Source: Spirosoma luteum DSM 19990
GTDB lineage: Bacteria > Bacteroidota > Bacteroidia > Cytophagales > Spirosomataceae
Direction of reading: 5' to 3'
Assembly (NCBI RefSeq): GCF_000374065.1
Contig: NZ_KB893250.1
Span: 16,224 to 80,223 of the forward strand
Length of the DNA: 64,000 bases
Under the pieces are notes generated by a model. It worked only from the letters and a program-made list of their open reading frames with translations. It was not told the origin of the DNA and did no database searches. This document shows positions 49,646 through 58,532 of this stretch, piece after piece. Position numbers and translations under genes: made by a program. Positions within the stretch are counted from its first letter, which is position 1. Each line of letters opens with the position of its first letter.

Positions 49646-50958
49646 TGTACTGACTGGTTCGTTTTAATCACGGTATTGGCCACATTCTGACGGGCCTGTT
49701 TAGCCTCTTCTTTCTTCTGCCGGGCCCAGGGCTGTTCGCTCTCACTTGGCACAATGATGGGCACCTGCAAACAGACACTCTGGGTCGGTAGTACCTGCTT
49801 CCAATCGCTAATCAATTGCTTGTACGCCTGGCCCACCGGTCGAATCTGCCGGTTGAGGTCGTATAAGCCCAGTGGATTGACGGTGCCGTTATTTTCCCGC
49901 AGAGCCGAATCCCAGTCAACCTGGTCCGTAAGAGAATACCAAGTGAAGCCAACGATGGGTACCCCGTCATTCCGTACTCGCAGCACATTGGCCCATTCTT
50001 TCCAAAACCAGTTAACGGCTTCATCTCCATTGGGACCCTGCCATAAATTGGTTTCCGTGTGCATAACGGGCAGTCGGTAACGATCATGGTACTGGCGGGT
50101 AATAACCGTATAGCCAAACACTTCGCCCGAGCCCCGGGTGCTGCCATCGGCTGATACCCGATGTTCATTGGTTTGGTAGTAGTCATTTCCCATAATACAG
50201 TACTGCTTCAGGTTATTACCGAGATAGAAATGATATTCGTCGCGCGTCATGCCGTTATCCATCAGGTATTCATACATCTCCGAATCCACCCGCCATCCGT
50301 AGTTCAGATCAAGGGAAAGAAAACGTTTGGCATTCATAATCTCAGCCGGTTTTATAGCGGCCGGATTTTCGGCATGAAAATATTCGGATGATTCGCTCTG
50401 AATGAACAGGGCATCAGGCCTAATTTCCAGAATGGCACTCATGGCCAGTATGTTTGCTTTAACGATAAGTTTGAGCGCATTCACAAAAGCCTGATCACTG
50501 CGGAGTTGTTCGTTCCACCAGCCGTACAGGGCGGAAAACTCCGCGCATATGTACATTTCATTTACGGGCGTGTAGAGTTGAACCCAGGGAAAGCGCTGGG
50601 CAAACGCGCGGGCATAACCCGCAAAAAGAGCCGGAAAGTCAGGGTTTTGGAAATTACCAATCCAGCTGGGCACCCCAAAGTGGCATAAATCAACGATGGG
50701 CACAATGTCGCGCTGGTGCAAATCGCGGAAGGTTTCATCGGCAAAGGACCAGTCATATTTCCCTACCCCCAAAAACGTTTTATGGATAGGGGGACCGTAG
50801 CGTAGGAAACGGATGCCCAGTTGTTCAACCAGGTCAAAATCAGTCTTCCAGTGTTGGTAATGACCACACTTTTCTAATTCGTCCTGCCGATAGGCTCCGC
50901 CCTCAATGGTCGGATTACTATTTTCAATACCGGTGGCAAACAGGAATTGGGAGACCAT
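49642..50958 (-). CDS. Glycoside hydrolase family 1-like enzyme
   Basis: A 438-residue cytoplasmic TIM-barrel glycosidase-like protein. It has the clan-A signature: acid/base Glu in YTPVNEMY and probable nucleophile Glu in MHTETNLW, with DLCHFGVPSWIG and FRDLHQRDIVPIVD barrel strands. It is closest in pattern to GH1 (beta-glucosidase) but lacks the exact TENG motif, so specificity is open. The C-terminal 60 residues are a charged tail. It overlaps the SDR gene and is likely co-transcribed with it. Confidence 0.75.
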   Translation of the reverse strand: MVSQFLFATGIENSNPTIEGGAYRQDELEKCGHYQHWKTDFDLVEQLGIRFLRYGPPIHKTFLGVGKYDWSFADETFRDLHQRDIVPIVDLCHFGVPSWIGNFQNPDFPALFAGYARAFAQRFPWVQLYTPVNEMYICAEFSALYGWWNEQLRSDQAFVNALKLIVKANILAMSAILEIRPDALFIQSESSEYFHAENPAAIKPAEIMNAKRFLSLDLNYGWRVDSEMYEYLMDNGMTRDEYHFYLGNNLKQYCIMGNDYYQTNEHRVSADGSTRGSGEVFGYTVITRQYHDRYRLPVMHTETNLWQGPNGDEAVNWFWKEWANVLRVRNDGVPIVGFTWYSLTDQVDWDSALRENNGTVNPLGLYDLNRQIRPVGQAYKQLISDWKQVLPTQSVCLQVPIIVPSESEQPWARQKKEEAKQARQNVANTVIKTNQSVQ

Positions 50959-51090
50959 AAAGGGAATTGTCAGGAGCGAGCCACAGCGCGCCGTTCATTA
51001 CCAACCCATCTTAACAGGAAGTGTTTGCCAAAACGGATTGATGTATCGTTATAGAGGAAATCCCGCCTTTGGATGGCAGTATTTCTATTG

Positions 51091-52017
51091 TCAGTTGTCT
51101 ATATCTGCCATCAGCTCATCCGCCAGCCGGTAGCCTGCCAGTATAACCTGCCGCGTAGCTATTGGCTTCACCGTGGCTACGTAATCAGCCGGGAGCATTG
51201 CCCCTTCCTGGTCGGTACCGGTTTGCAGCGTGTGGCTTCGGTAAGCGTTATCCTGCGCCAGTTGAAAACTCTCTCTGGCCCAGGCGGTTATGCCCTTTTC
51301 ACAAAGTTGTGGCAACTGCTTCCGGTCAATGGTTTTGCGCGCCTGAATAGCCAGATTTCGAACTGAGGTATAATCCTCTGCACCGAGCAGCATACCATCC
51401 CAAAAGCCGTGCAGGTTAATCGTCTGCCCGTCGGGCGTTACGCGAATCCGGAACTGATTGCCGCCCTGGTCACCATCAGGAAAATGACTGTCAATGAGCG
51501 CGGTCGTGTGGAGCGGCATCGCCACATCGCCGGTCAGGTGAAACAGCCAGCATAGGGCAATCGCTTTAACACTGTCGGGTGCGTTACTCTTTATTATGAC
51601 CTGATTCTGTGCGTAGGCCTGCAGGATGTTCTCACCGGTGGCCAGTGTGGAATCCGACCGGATAATGCCCTGATCGGGTGCGTAAATAAAATTGACATAG
51701 TGCCAGGTCGGCTGGTTGTACGGGTTGCCACTTGTCTTGATATCATCGGCCCAGCGGGCGGCCAGCATAAACAGGTACTCATCGCGCTCGTTCTGATTCA
51801 GGGTAGAATCGCTGAGTTTACCGGCCCACCGGGTGGCATAGTCGGGGTGTTGTTTCAGCATGGCAATAACCCGTGCGGCCGTCTGGGGTGACGATGAACT
51901 CAGTTCGCGGTAAGCTATTGCACCGATTGCCATGTGCGTAGCTTTGTTCCAGGCGAAGGAGCAGGTGAAAGAACCCGTCGTAATTAACAGATATAATGTA
52001 AGGGTAAGGCGGCTCAT
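51091..52017 (-). CDS. S1/P1-family nuclease
   Basis: A 308-residue exported zinc nuclease. The signal ends at SFTCSFA, so that mature Trp (WNKATHMAIG) is the N-terminal zinc ligand as in P1 nuclease. Other ligands are visible in ARWADDIK, WHYVNF, LFHLTGDVAMPLHTT and NLHGFWD. The family cleaves single-stranded DNA and RNA or 3'-nucleotides in the periplasm. ATG 52017 puts the signal at the N-terminus; an upstream start would add an implausible leader. Confidence 0.9.
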   Translation of the reverse strand: MSRLTLTLYLLITTGSFTCSFAWNKATHMAIGAIAYRELSSSSPQTAARVIAMLKQHPDYATRWAGKLSDSTLNQNERDEYLFMLAARWADDIKTSGNPYNQPTWHYVNFIYAPDQGIIRSDSTLATGENILQAYAQNQVIIKSNAPDSVKAIALCWLFHLTGDVAMPLHTTALIDSHFPDGDQGGNQFRIRVTPDGQTINLHGFWDGMLLGAEDYTSVRNLAIQARKTIDRKQLPQLCEKGITAWARESFQLAQDNAYRSHTLQTGTDQEGAMLPADYVATVKPIATRQVILAGYRLADELMADIDN

Positions 52018-52410
52018 AGTGTATGTTCGAGAGTCCCGCAAGTTAGCCCTTGATGCTGGCCAGCCCAAAGGTTAGTATGGTTTTACACCCTTCAATCATG
52101 CCAACCCCGGAATCGTGCGTGGCAAAGAGAGCTAATTAGTCCGTCGAAAGGCAATGCCGCCGTTGTCCTTAAAGTGCCAGCCCTGATAGCTACGCCGGGT
52201 AACCATACCCGTAAGTAATTCACTGGCGGTATGCCCCCTTACAGGTTACGGAATCAATTCCTTTCTTCGGTAACACGTCCTGAAAATACGGCTGTCCCCT
52301 GCTACAGACCGGTACCGGTTTATAGCAGGGGACAGCTTCACTCATCGCCTGATGTCTCACAACCCGCGTACAGGTTGACTTATACCGCTTCAACTTACGG
52401 TTTATACCGT
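52018..52410. other. Intergenic region with a terminator hairpin
   Basis: GCTGTCCCCTGCTA (52291-52304) pairs perfectly with 52323-52336, with ACCGGTACCGGT in the loop region. It terminates the minus-strand gene ending at 52411. The rest appears empty apart from the end of the nuclease promoter. Confidence 0.6.
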
Positions 52411-53355
52411 TTACACCTTCAGTTTCCCCACGTTTTCATAGCTGATGGCAATAGACTCCAGGGGAGGGAGTTTGCATACGTCCTGCTCCACAAAGTAGTG
52501 GGTCATGCCCGACGTTTCCCGGGCATCAAAGATGCGCTGGAAATCAATCGACCCTGTGCCTACCGGCGCAAAGGCCTTCTCAGCCGTTTTTTCCATATCC
52601 TTCACGTGCCAGAGCGGGAAACGGCCGGGGTGCTTTTTGAATAACTCCACTGGGTCCTGACCAGCAAAGGTAGCCCAATACAAATCCAGTTCCAGCTGCA
52701 CCATATCCTTGTCCGTGCCGCTCAGCAGCACATCGTACGGCATCTGCCCATCTATCGCTTTAAACTCAAAATCGTGGTTGTGGTAGCAAAACTGAATCCC
52801 AGCCGCTTTACAAACCTCGGCTGATTTGTTGAACAGGTCAACGAACTGCTTGTAGTCGTCCAGTTTGGTCCGTTCTTCCGGAAACAGGTAGGCACAAACC
52901 ATGTATTTCTGCCCGATAGCGGCTGCATCGTCAACGGCCTGCTGCCAGCCGTTGGTGAGCGTTCCTTTGGCATTTGGCATGGTTTTGCCGGTCGTGTAGT
53001 GTCCACTGGGGCCGGAAAGACCCAAATCATTTAGCAGAGCCGCGTACTCTTTGGGCGTTTTGCCAAAAAATTTGCCATCACCATACCCAAAGGATTCTAC
53101 TTCTTTATAGCCAATATCAGCCACATTCTTAAGCGTTCCTACGGGATCTTTGCCCATCAGCTCGCGTAAGGTGTACAATTGCAGACCCACTTTTTTGGCT
53201 GATTCCGCCGATGTGGTCACCACGGTTGTTGACTCCGTAGAGGAGGATGAGGAGCTGTTCGAACAACCCACAAGCTGAGGCAGAAAAGTGGCTGAAGCAG
53301 CCAGGGCTCCAAGTTTAATAAAAGCGCGACGGGTAGTGTCTGGAGATTGATTCAT
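52411..53355 (-). CDS. Tat-exported sugar-phosphate isomerase/epimerase-like protein
   Basis: A 314-residue TIM-barrel protein of the xylose-isomerase-like (AP endonuclease 2) superfamily. The N-terminus has a twin-arginine motif (TTRRAFIKLG) and a lipobox-like LVGC, then a Ser-rich linker. The barrel shows VGLQLYTLRELM, YKEVESFGYG, FCYHNHDFEF (His/Glu ligands), LELDLYWATF and PLWHVKDME. Metal ligands appear intact. Homologues act on sugars or inositols outside the cytoplasm; substrate unknown. Confidence 0.85.
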   Translation of the reverse strand: MNQSPDTTRRAFIKLGALAASATFLPQLVGCSNSSSSSSTESTTVVTTSAESAKKVGLQLYTLRELMGKDPVGTLKNVADIGYKEVESFGYGDGKFFGKTPKEYAALLNDLGLSGPSGHYTTGKTMPNAKGTLTNGWQQAVDDAAAIGQKYMVCAYLFPEERTKLDDYKQFVDLFNKSAEVCKAAGIQFCYHNHDFEFKAIDGQMPYDVLLSGTDKDMVQLELDLYWATFAGQDPVELFKKHPGRFPLWHVKDMEKTAEKAFAPVGTGSIDFQRIFDARETSGMTHYFVEQDVCKLPPLESIAISYENVGKLKV

Positions 53356-53478
53356 AAATGCTACGTGCAGGTTATCGGCATCGGGAAACTACCCGTGCTC
53401 TGTAGTGTCTAAAGATAAGGGTCCGTCACGTTTACTGTTTTAGACCGGAACTTACACCAACGGGAAAGGCAGGAGCGG

Positions 53479-54204
53479 CTACCCGAGCATCCACCGCAGC
53501 GTTTCGGCATTTCGTACGGCATTGCCCCCACCGTCATTATTGAAATACACGAATACCTCTTTCCCCATACTGGCCCATTCCCGGATTCGGTCGGCCCACC
53601 AGTGCAAATCGGTGTCAGAATAGGAACCACCGTACAGATACCCGGTATCGGGCCCGTGCAGGCGCACGTATACAAACGGTGCCGTTGACCGAAGGATGCA
53701 GGGCAGGTGTGCGCCACTCATGATGCAGTAAGCAACCCGGTGTTGTTCCAGCAGGCTAAAGATGGCTTCGTTGTGCCAACTGGGGTGCCTGAACTCGACC
53801 GCTGTGCGCATCCAGTCGGGAATCTGGTCCAGGAAATAAGCAAGCCGGTCATAGTCGCAGGGGTGGTTGGGGTGCAACTGCACCAGCAGAATGGCCCGCT
53901 TTTCCCGCAACTCGTGCCAGCAGGCATTAATCCGTTCCATCCAGACCTCAGGGGCGTACAGTTTTTTGGCGTGGGTTAGCCCACGGGGGGCTTTTACGGT
54001 AAGCAGAAAGCCTTCCGGCAACCGTTGTCGCCAACTGGCAAACGTTGATTGCTTTGGCCAGCGGTAGAAACTACTGTTAAGTTCAACGGTCTGAAAACGT
54101 TGTACATAATACCCCAGCCGGTCATGAACGGGCGTTCCATGCGGATACAGAATCCCCTGCCAATGGTCGTAACTCCAGCCCGATGTACCAATATGAATAC
54201 CCAT
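53479..54204 (-). CDS. DUF72 (YecE-like) protein
   Basis: A 241-residue TIM-barrel DUF72 protein: IGTSGWSYDHWQGILYP, VELNSSFYRWP, FLLTVKAPRGLTHAKKL and VYVRLHGPD are family hallmarks, ending with KEVFVYFNNDGGGNAVRNA. Function of the family is not established; roles in metabolism or DNA repair have been suggested for relatives. ATG 54204 (MGIHIGTSGWS) is the natural start. Confidence 0.92.
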   Translation of the reverse strand: MGIHIGTSGWSYDHWQGILYPHGTPVHDRLGYYVQRFQTVELNSSFYRWPKQSTFASWRQRLPEGFLLTVKAPRGLTHAKKLYAPEVWMERINACWHELREKRAILLVQLHPNHPCDYDRLAYFLDQIPDWMRTAVEFRHPSWHNEAIFSLLEQHRVAYCIMSGAHLPCILRSTAPFVYVRLHGPDTGYLYGGSYSDTDLHWWADRIREWASMGKEVFVYFNNDGGGNAVRNAETLRWMLG

Positions 54205-54232
54205 AATCTTATACCAGAATCGTAAAAGAAAT

Positions 54233-54269
54233 AACCCCATAAAACTAACGATGTCAGCTTTATGGGGTT
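54233..54269 (-). terminator. Hairpin terminator
   Basis: AACCCCATAAA pairs with TTTATGGGGTT, downstream of the sorbosone-dehydrogenase-like gene. Confidence 0.75.
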
Positions 54270-54291
54270 GAACTACAGCTATTCTCGTCTG

Positions 54292-55614
54292 TTATTTCTT
54301 TTTCATGTTTGCCGTTGCTTTCTTATCTTTTTCCCCTCCCTGATAACTAATCTTGAACAATGCTCCGTTCAGGTCGTCGGTCACGTAGAGGGACCCATCC
54401 GGACCCTGGGCTAGTCCGCAGGGGCGGTGCTGTACGGGGCCGGTAGGTTTAACCAGATCGATACCCGAAAAGTTGTCGGCGAAAACCTCCCAGGGGCCGG
54501 ATGGTTTTCCATTCTTAAATGGCACAAATCCCACCAGATACCCTTTGTGCAGCGGCTGCGATTGAGAGTGGAAGGCAACAAACGCACCGTTCCGATACCG
54601 TTCCGGGAAGGCGGTTCCGGTGTAAAACAGCAGTCCGTTCGGGGCCATGTGCGCGGGGAAAGCTACTATTGGATCAATGGTTTTTGCCGTACCCACTTTC
54701 TTACCATCACCCCCGTATTCCGGGGCCATAATTTTCTTTTTCTGGATGGGGTCGTAATAAATATATGGCCAGCCCGCATCGTCGCCCTGATGTACTTCAA
54801 ACATGGTTTCGGCGGGGAGTTCGGCACTCATCTGGGGCGTGTATAGCTGGGGATAGAAATCATCGAACCGGCCCCGTCCGTGCTGGGTCACAAACAGCGA
54901 GTTCGTTTTATCGTTCCAGTCCAGCCCTACCACGTTTTTGAGGCCGGTAGCGTAGCGCGTACCCTTGTCGAATGACTGGTTAGGCACATCCGCTTTAAAT
55001 CGCCAGATGCCAGCCGCCGAATCCAGCAGCGGGCACGGCATCAATCCTTTTCCGGTTCCCGCTTCCCGACAGGCATCATTATCCGAGGCTATATTGACGT
55101 AGATATTCCCCTTGTTATCGACCGCTATTGACTTCGATTTATCGCGGTCTTTTTCCCGCAAACCCGACACGAGCAGTTCGGGCTGATCAGGATTGATAAC
55201 CTCCTGCTTGTCAGTTAGCTTGTACCGGTAAATAGCCGAATTGGAGGATGCGTACAGGTAATCGTCTTTGAGGAAAATTCCCGTGCCGGGGTAATCGCCA
55301 AAACCCATCTGCTCATCTATTACACCGTCTTTGTTGGTATCCCGCAGCCGGTAAATCCCTTTCCCATCTTTCAGCTTATTGAGTTTTACATAAATATCGC
55401 CGGTTTTGGTGATGGCAACGTGCCGGGTGGGGCCTAAATCCTGGGCAATGATGCTGCCCGCAAACCCGGCCGGAAGTTTCAGTGCCAGCGGGTCATCGGC
55501 CTTTTTTGTCGTCTGTACAGGGTGAGCTGATTTGTGGGGAGGGTTTTCGGCCAGCCCGGGCAATGTCAGTAGCGATAGGATAAGGCAGAGAATGCCGAAT
55601 GGGGATTTGGTCAT
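54292..55614 (-). CDS. PQQ-type sorbosone/glucose dehydrogenase-like beta-propeller
   Basis: A 440-residue exported protein: signal MTKSPFGILCLILSLLTLPG, then a six-bladed propeller of the GSDH/sorbosone dehydrogenase family. Conserved segments are LPAGFAGSIIAQDLGPTRHV, DTNKDGVID, YATGLKNVVGLDW, HQGDDAGWPYIYYD and HRPCGLAQGPDGSLYVTDD. Homologues oxidise sugars with PQQ in the periplasm; many Bacteroidota members have no proven activity. It precedes a GMC oxidoreductase operon in the same direction. Confidence 0.88.
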   Translation of the reverse strand: MTKSPFGILCLILSLLTLPGLAENPPHKSAHPVQTTKKADDPLALKLPAGFAGSIIAQDLGPTRHVAITKTGDIYVKLNKLKDGKGIYRLRDTNKDGVIDEQMGFGDYPGTGIFLKDDYLYASSNSAIYRYKLTDKQEVINPDQPELLVSGLREKDRDKSKSIAVDNKGNIYVNIASDNDACREAGTGKGLMPCPLLDSAAGIWRFKADVPNQSFDKGTRYATGLKNVVGLDWNDKTNSLFVTQHGRGRFDDFYPQLYTPQMSAELPAETMFEVHQGDDAGWPYIYYDPIQKKKIMAPEYGGDGKKVGTAKTIDPIVAFPAHMAPNGLLFYTGTAFPERYRNGAFVAFHSQSQPLHKGYLVGFVPFKNGKPSGPWEVFADNFSGIDLVKPTGPVQHRPCGLAQGPDGSLYVTDDLNGALFKISYQGGEKDKKATANMKKK

Positions 55615-55692
55615 GATTTAATAGAAATGTGAGATTGCAGTATATCGCTCCCAAAAGTTGACAGGGGAGAAGAAATACTACTAACAAAGCAC

Positions 55693-55787
55693 AGGTTTTT
55701 TCTGTCGTTCCGACGACAGAAGGAATCTCAAACGTAAAAAATGAGAACTTAGGATTCCTCCTGTCGTCGGAATGGCAGAAAAAACCT
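55693..55787. repeat. 35-bp inverted repeat (GTCGTTCCGACGACAG family)
   Basis: AGGTTTTTTCTG... pairs with ...CAGAAAAAACCT with few mismatches; each arm also has an internal palindrome (CCGACGACAGAAGG). It lies between the GMC oxidoreductase and the sorbosone-type gene and resembles a dispersed repeat. Confidence 0.75.
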
Positions 55788-55853
55788 CTGGGAAAGCGCA
55801 GCTACAAGTCCTGCTAAGCTTTCCCGGAGGATAAATTATACGAATGACTACGA

Positions 55854-57566
55854 CTACATATTCCCTTTCTTCATTTCCTTCACGGCGTAATCGGCGGCAC
55901 GGGCGGTGAGGGCCATGTACGTCAGGGATGGGTTTTGGGTTGACGTGGAGGTCATGCAGGCACCATCCGTAACGAATACGTTCTTCACGGCGTGCAGTTG
56001 GTTCCACTTGTTCAGCATGGACGTTTTGGGGTCTTTGCCCATTCGGGCACCTCCCATCTCATGAATATCAAGGCCGGGGTTGCGCTTATCATCACGCACG
56101 CGAATATTCTTAAAACCAGCTTCCGTGAACATCTCCGTCAGTTGCTCCTGATAATCCTTCACCATCTTATCGTCATTGTCGTCGTAAACGATGGAGATTT
56201 TCAACTGCGGAATACCAAACGGGTCTTTCAGGTTCGGGTCGAGGGCCAGGTAATTCGACTCTTTCGGAATGGTTTCGCCCATCATGTGTGACCCAACGTG
56301 CCAGCCACCCAATTTTGGGTTCAGCAAGCTTTCTTTCAGATCGGCTCCTACCCCACTCTGGTCGGAACGCGAACTGCGCCCCGCCGAAAAACCAGCTGCG
56401 TATCCCCGCAAAAAGCCCATTTCCTGTTTCTGCACGTTTCGGAAACGCGGAATGTACGGGCTGTTCGGCCGCCGTCCATCGGTAGTCGAATCAAGATCGC
56501 CGTCGTACTCCCCCGATACACCGGCCCGGTAGTTGTGGAAAGCTGCGTATTTACCCAGTACGCCACTATCATTACCCAGTCCGTTCGGGAATCGGTTTGA
56601 AGTGGAGTTGAGCAATACCAGGTTTGAGTTCAGGGCGGCCGCGTTCAGGAAGATAATGCGGGCGTAAAACTCCTGCATCTGTTTCGTGTCGGCATCAATG
56701 ATACGTACCCCAGTCGCTTTTCCTTTCTTTTCGTCGTAGATGATGGAATGCACCACCGAATTGGGCCGCAGGGTCATTTTGCCCGTTTTGGCCGCCCAGG
56801 GAATGGTAGACGAGTTACTGCTAAAGTACCCGCCAAACGGACAGCCCCGCTCGCAGATAGTCCGGTGCTGACACTGCGCCCGGCCCTGCTGGAAGTGAAC
56901 CGGCTGGGGTTGGGTAATGTGAGCCGCCCGACCCATAATTACGTGCCGATCTTTGTACCGACCCGCTATTTTTTGCTGAAAATGTTTCTCCACGCAGTTC
57001 CACTCGTGCGGGGGCAGAAACTCCCCATCGGGCAGCGTAGCAATTCCGTCTTTGTTGCCCGATATACCGGCAAATTTCTCCACGTAGCTGTACCAGGGCG
57101 CAATATCGGCGTAGCGAATGGGCCAGTCAACGGCGAAGCCATCGCGGGCGGGCCCGTCGAAATCGAAGTCGCTCCACCGCTGGGTTTGCCGGGCCCACAT
57201 GAGTGATTTCCCCCCCACCTGATAGCCGCGAATCCAGTCGAAGGGCTTATCCTGCACGTAAGGATGCTCGGCATCTTTCACGAAAAACTGCTGAGTCCCT
57301 TCGTAAAAAGCGTAGCATTTGCTAATGATAGGATTGGCCTCCCGTACCTCCCGCGTGAGCTGGTTGCGGTGCTCAAACTCCCAGGGCTGCATGTTGGTGG
57401 TGGGGTAATCCGTTACGTGCCGCACATCGCGACCACGTTCGAGCACCAGCGTGCGGAGTCCTTTACCGGTTAATTCTTTGGCGGCCCAGCCACCCGAAAT
57501 ACCCGAGCCAATCACAATGGCATCATACGTATTCTGCGCCTGAGCATCTATGTTTAAGTAAGACAT
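55854..57566 (-). CDS. GMC-family oxidoreductase (gluconate-dehydrogenase-like large subunit)
   Basis: A 570-residue FAD enzyme: AIVIGSGISGGWAAKEL is the FAD-binding motif, ICERGCPFGGYFSS a Cys-containing loop typical of the gluconate 2-dehydrogenase large-subunit type, HEMGGARMG and ACMTSTSTQNPSLTYMAL the C-terminal GMC signature with the active-site Asn. Its partner is the gluconate-2-dehydrogenase subunit-3-like gene just upstream (57701), which carries the Tat signal, so the complex may be exported by hitch-hiking. Substrate unknown. Confidence 0.9.
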   Translation of the reverse strand: MSYLNIDAQAQNTYDAIVIGSGISGGWAAKELTGKGLRTLVLERGRDVRHVTDYPTTNMQPWEFEHRNQLTREVREANPIISKCYAFYEGTQQFFVKDAEHPYVQDKPFDWIRGYQVGGKSLMWARQTQRWSDFDFDGPARDGFAVDWPIRYADIAPWYSYVEKFAGISGNKDGIATLPDGEFLPPHEWNCVEKHFQQKIAGRYKDRHVIMGRAAHITQPQPVHFQQGRAQCQHRTICERGCPFGGYFSSNSSTIPWAAKTGKMTLRPNSVVHSIIYDEKKGKATGVRIIDADTKQMQEFYARIIFLNAAALNSNLVLLNSTSNRFPNGLGNDSGVLGKYAAFHNYRAGVSGEYDGDLDSTTDGRRPNSPYIPRFRNVQKQEMGFLRGYAAGFSAGRSSRSDQSGVGADLKESLLNPKLGGWHVGSHMMGETIPKESNYLALDPNLKDPFGIPQLKISIVYDDNDDKMVKDYQEQLTEMFTEAGFKNIRVRDDKRNPGLDIHEMGGARMGKDPKTSMLNKWNQLHAVKNVFVTDGACMTSTSTQNPSLTYMALTARAADYAVKEMKKGNM

Positions 57567-57700
57567 GTCTGGTTAGTTTGTGGTTTGTATGATTTACGGT
57601 TTATGGTTTTGGTTTGAGGTTTACTGACGCAAAAATGTTGCTGATGCGTCAGCTAACCGCACCGGCGGCCCGGCACAACCCGTAAACCAAAAACGGATAG
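57567..57700. other. Spacer with dyads and a copied GC-rich 17-mer
   Basis: GTTTACTGACGC pairs with GCGTCAGC, and TTTACGGTTTATGG with CCGTAAACC. The 17-nt sequence CCGCACCGGCGGCCCGG (57657-57673) is identical to 4666-4682. Confidence 0.6.
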
Positions 57701-58252
57701 TTACTTTCCCTGCGAGGTTGTTTTTTGACTCTTCTGGGCAACGGGTACACAGCCGTAGTAATGGCCGGGGATGAACTGGTAATTAGTCAGGTTGGTCATC
57801 ACGTATTCCGAACTCATATAGCCCCGAATAGTCAGCCCTTTCACCAGTGAATAAAATTCTTTTTGCCCCGCATCCGTGGATTGAGATAACTGCGTAAGCA
57901 AAGCCGTACGCTGGGTAGCATCGCCTTCGGCAAATGATTTACCATACGCCGTTTTTGCCAGCTTATCCAGTGAGTCCAGTCCGTTTCGCAGGGTGTCCTG
58001 CGCGGCTACGGGATAGCAGTCAGTAATCATTTTTTGCACGAACTGGTGTACGTTTAGTGCTTTCGCCCCTGGTGTATCGGTAACCGGGATGATGGCTTCA
58101 ACCAGTTCAGCCAACAGACCATCCTGGCTACGAGAAATCAATTGGGGAGTCGAACGGACAGTGTCCGCCGTCCAGCCGTTGGCCCAGGCAGGCAGACTAA
58201 TCAATCCACCAACGGCCCCGGCCATTGTTTTTAACGCGTTACGTCTTTCCAC
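57701..58252 (-). CDS. Gluconate 2-dehydrogenase subunit 3 family, Tat signal
   Basis: A 183-residue small subunit: N-terminus MERRNALKTMAGAVGGLISL is a twin-arginine-type signal; then SQDGLLAELVEAIIPVTDTP, FVQKMITDCYP and QKEFYSLVKGLTIRGYMSSE are hallmarks of subunit-3 proteins. It forms a complex with the FAD subunit encoded next (55854). Same strand, same order as in other Bacteroidota operons. Confidence 0.9.
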   Translation of the reverse strand: MERRNALKTMAGAVGGLISLPAWANGWTADTVRSTPQLISRSQDGLLAELVEAIIPVTDTPGAKALNVHQFVQKMITDCYPVAAQDTLRNGLDSLDKLAKTAYGKSFAEGDATQRTALLTQLSQSTDAGQKEFYSLVKGLTIRGYMSSEYVMTNLTNYQFIPGHYYGCVPVAQKSQKTTSQGK

Positions 58253-58482
58253 AATAGTTAGTTTATATCAAAATCAGGCTATTCTTTCTACCAAAGATAT
58301 AACACACACCGGACTACTTATCGTGCCCGTTAGACGCAAAAGTCGGTTTGTACTCACAAAGTCAAGGGAATACCCTAGCATTCACAACGCTGCTGAAGGG
58401 GATAGATATGAATTAAATGACCGTTAAATACTGCCCCACTAAAACGCACGATGCAACATTGTTCATTTTCCTGTCGTATTCA

Positions 58483-58512
58483 TAGTAGATAAAATGATGT
58501 TTTTATCTACTA
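58483..58512. promoter_or_regulatory. 12-bp inverted repeat upstream of S41 protease
   Basis: TAGTAGATAAAA and TTTTATCTACTA flank a six-base loop, 21 bp upstream of the chosen start codon. Two in-frame ATGs lie at its centre but are unlikely starts. Probably an operator or a leader hairpin. Confidence 0.55.
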
Positions 58513-58532
58513 ACTCTACGGAACAACAAACG

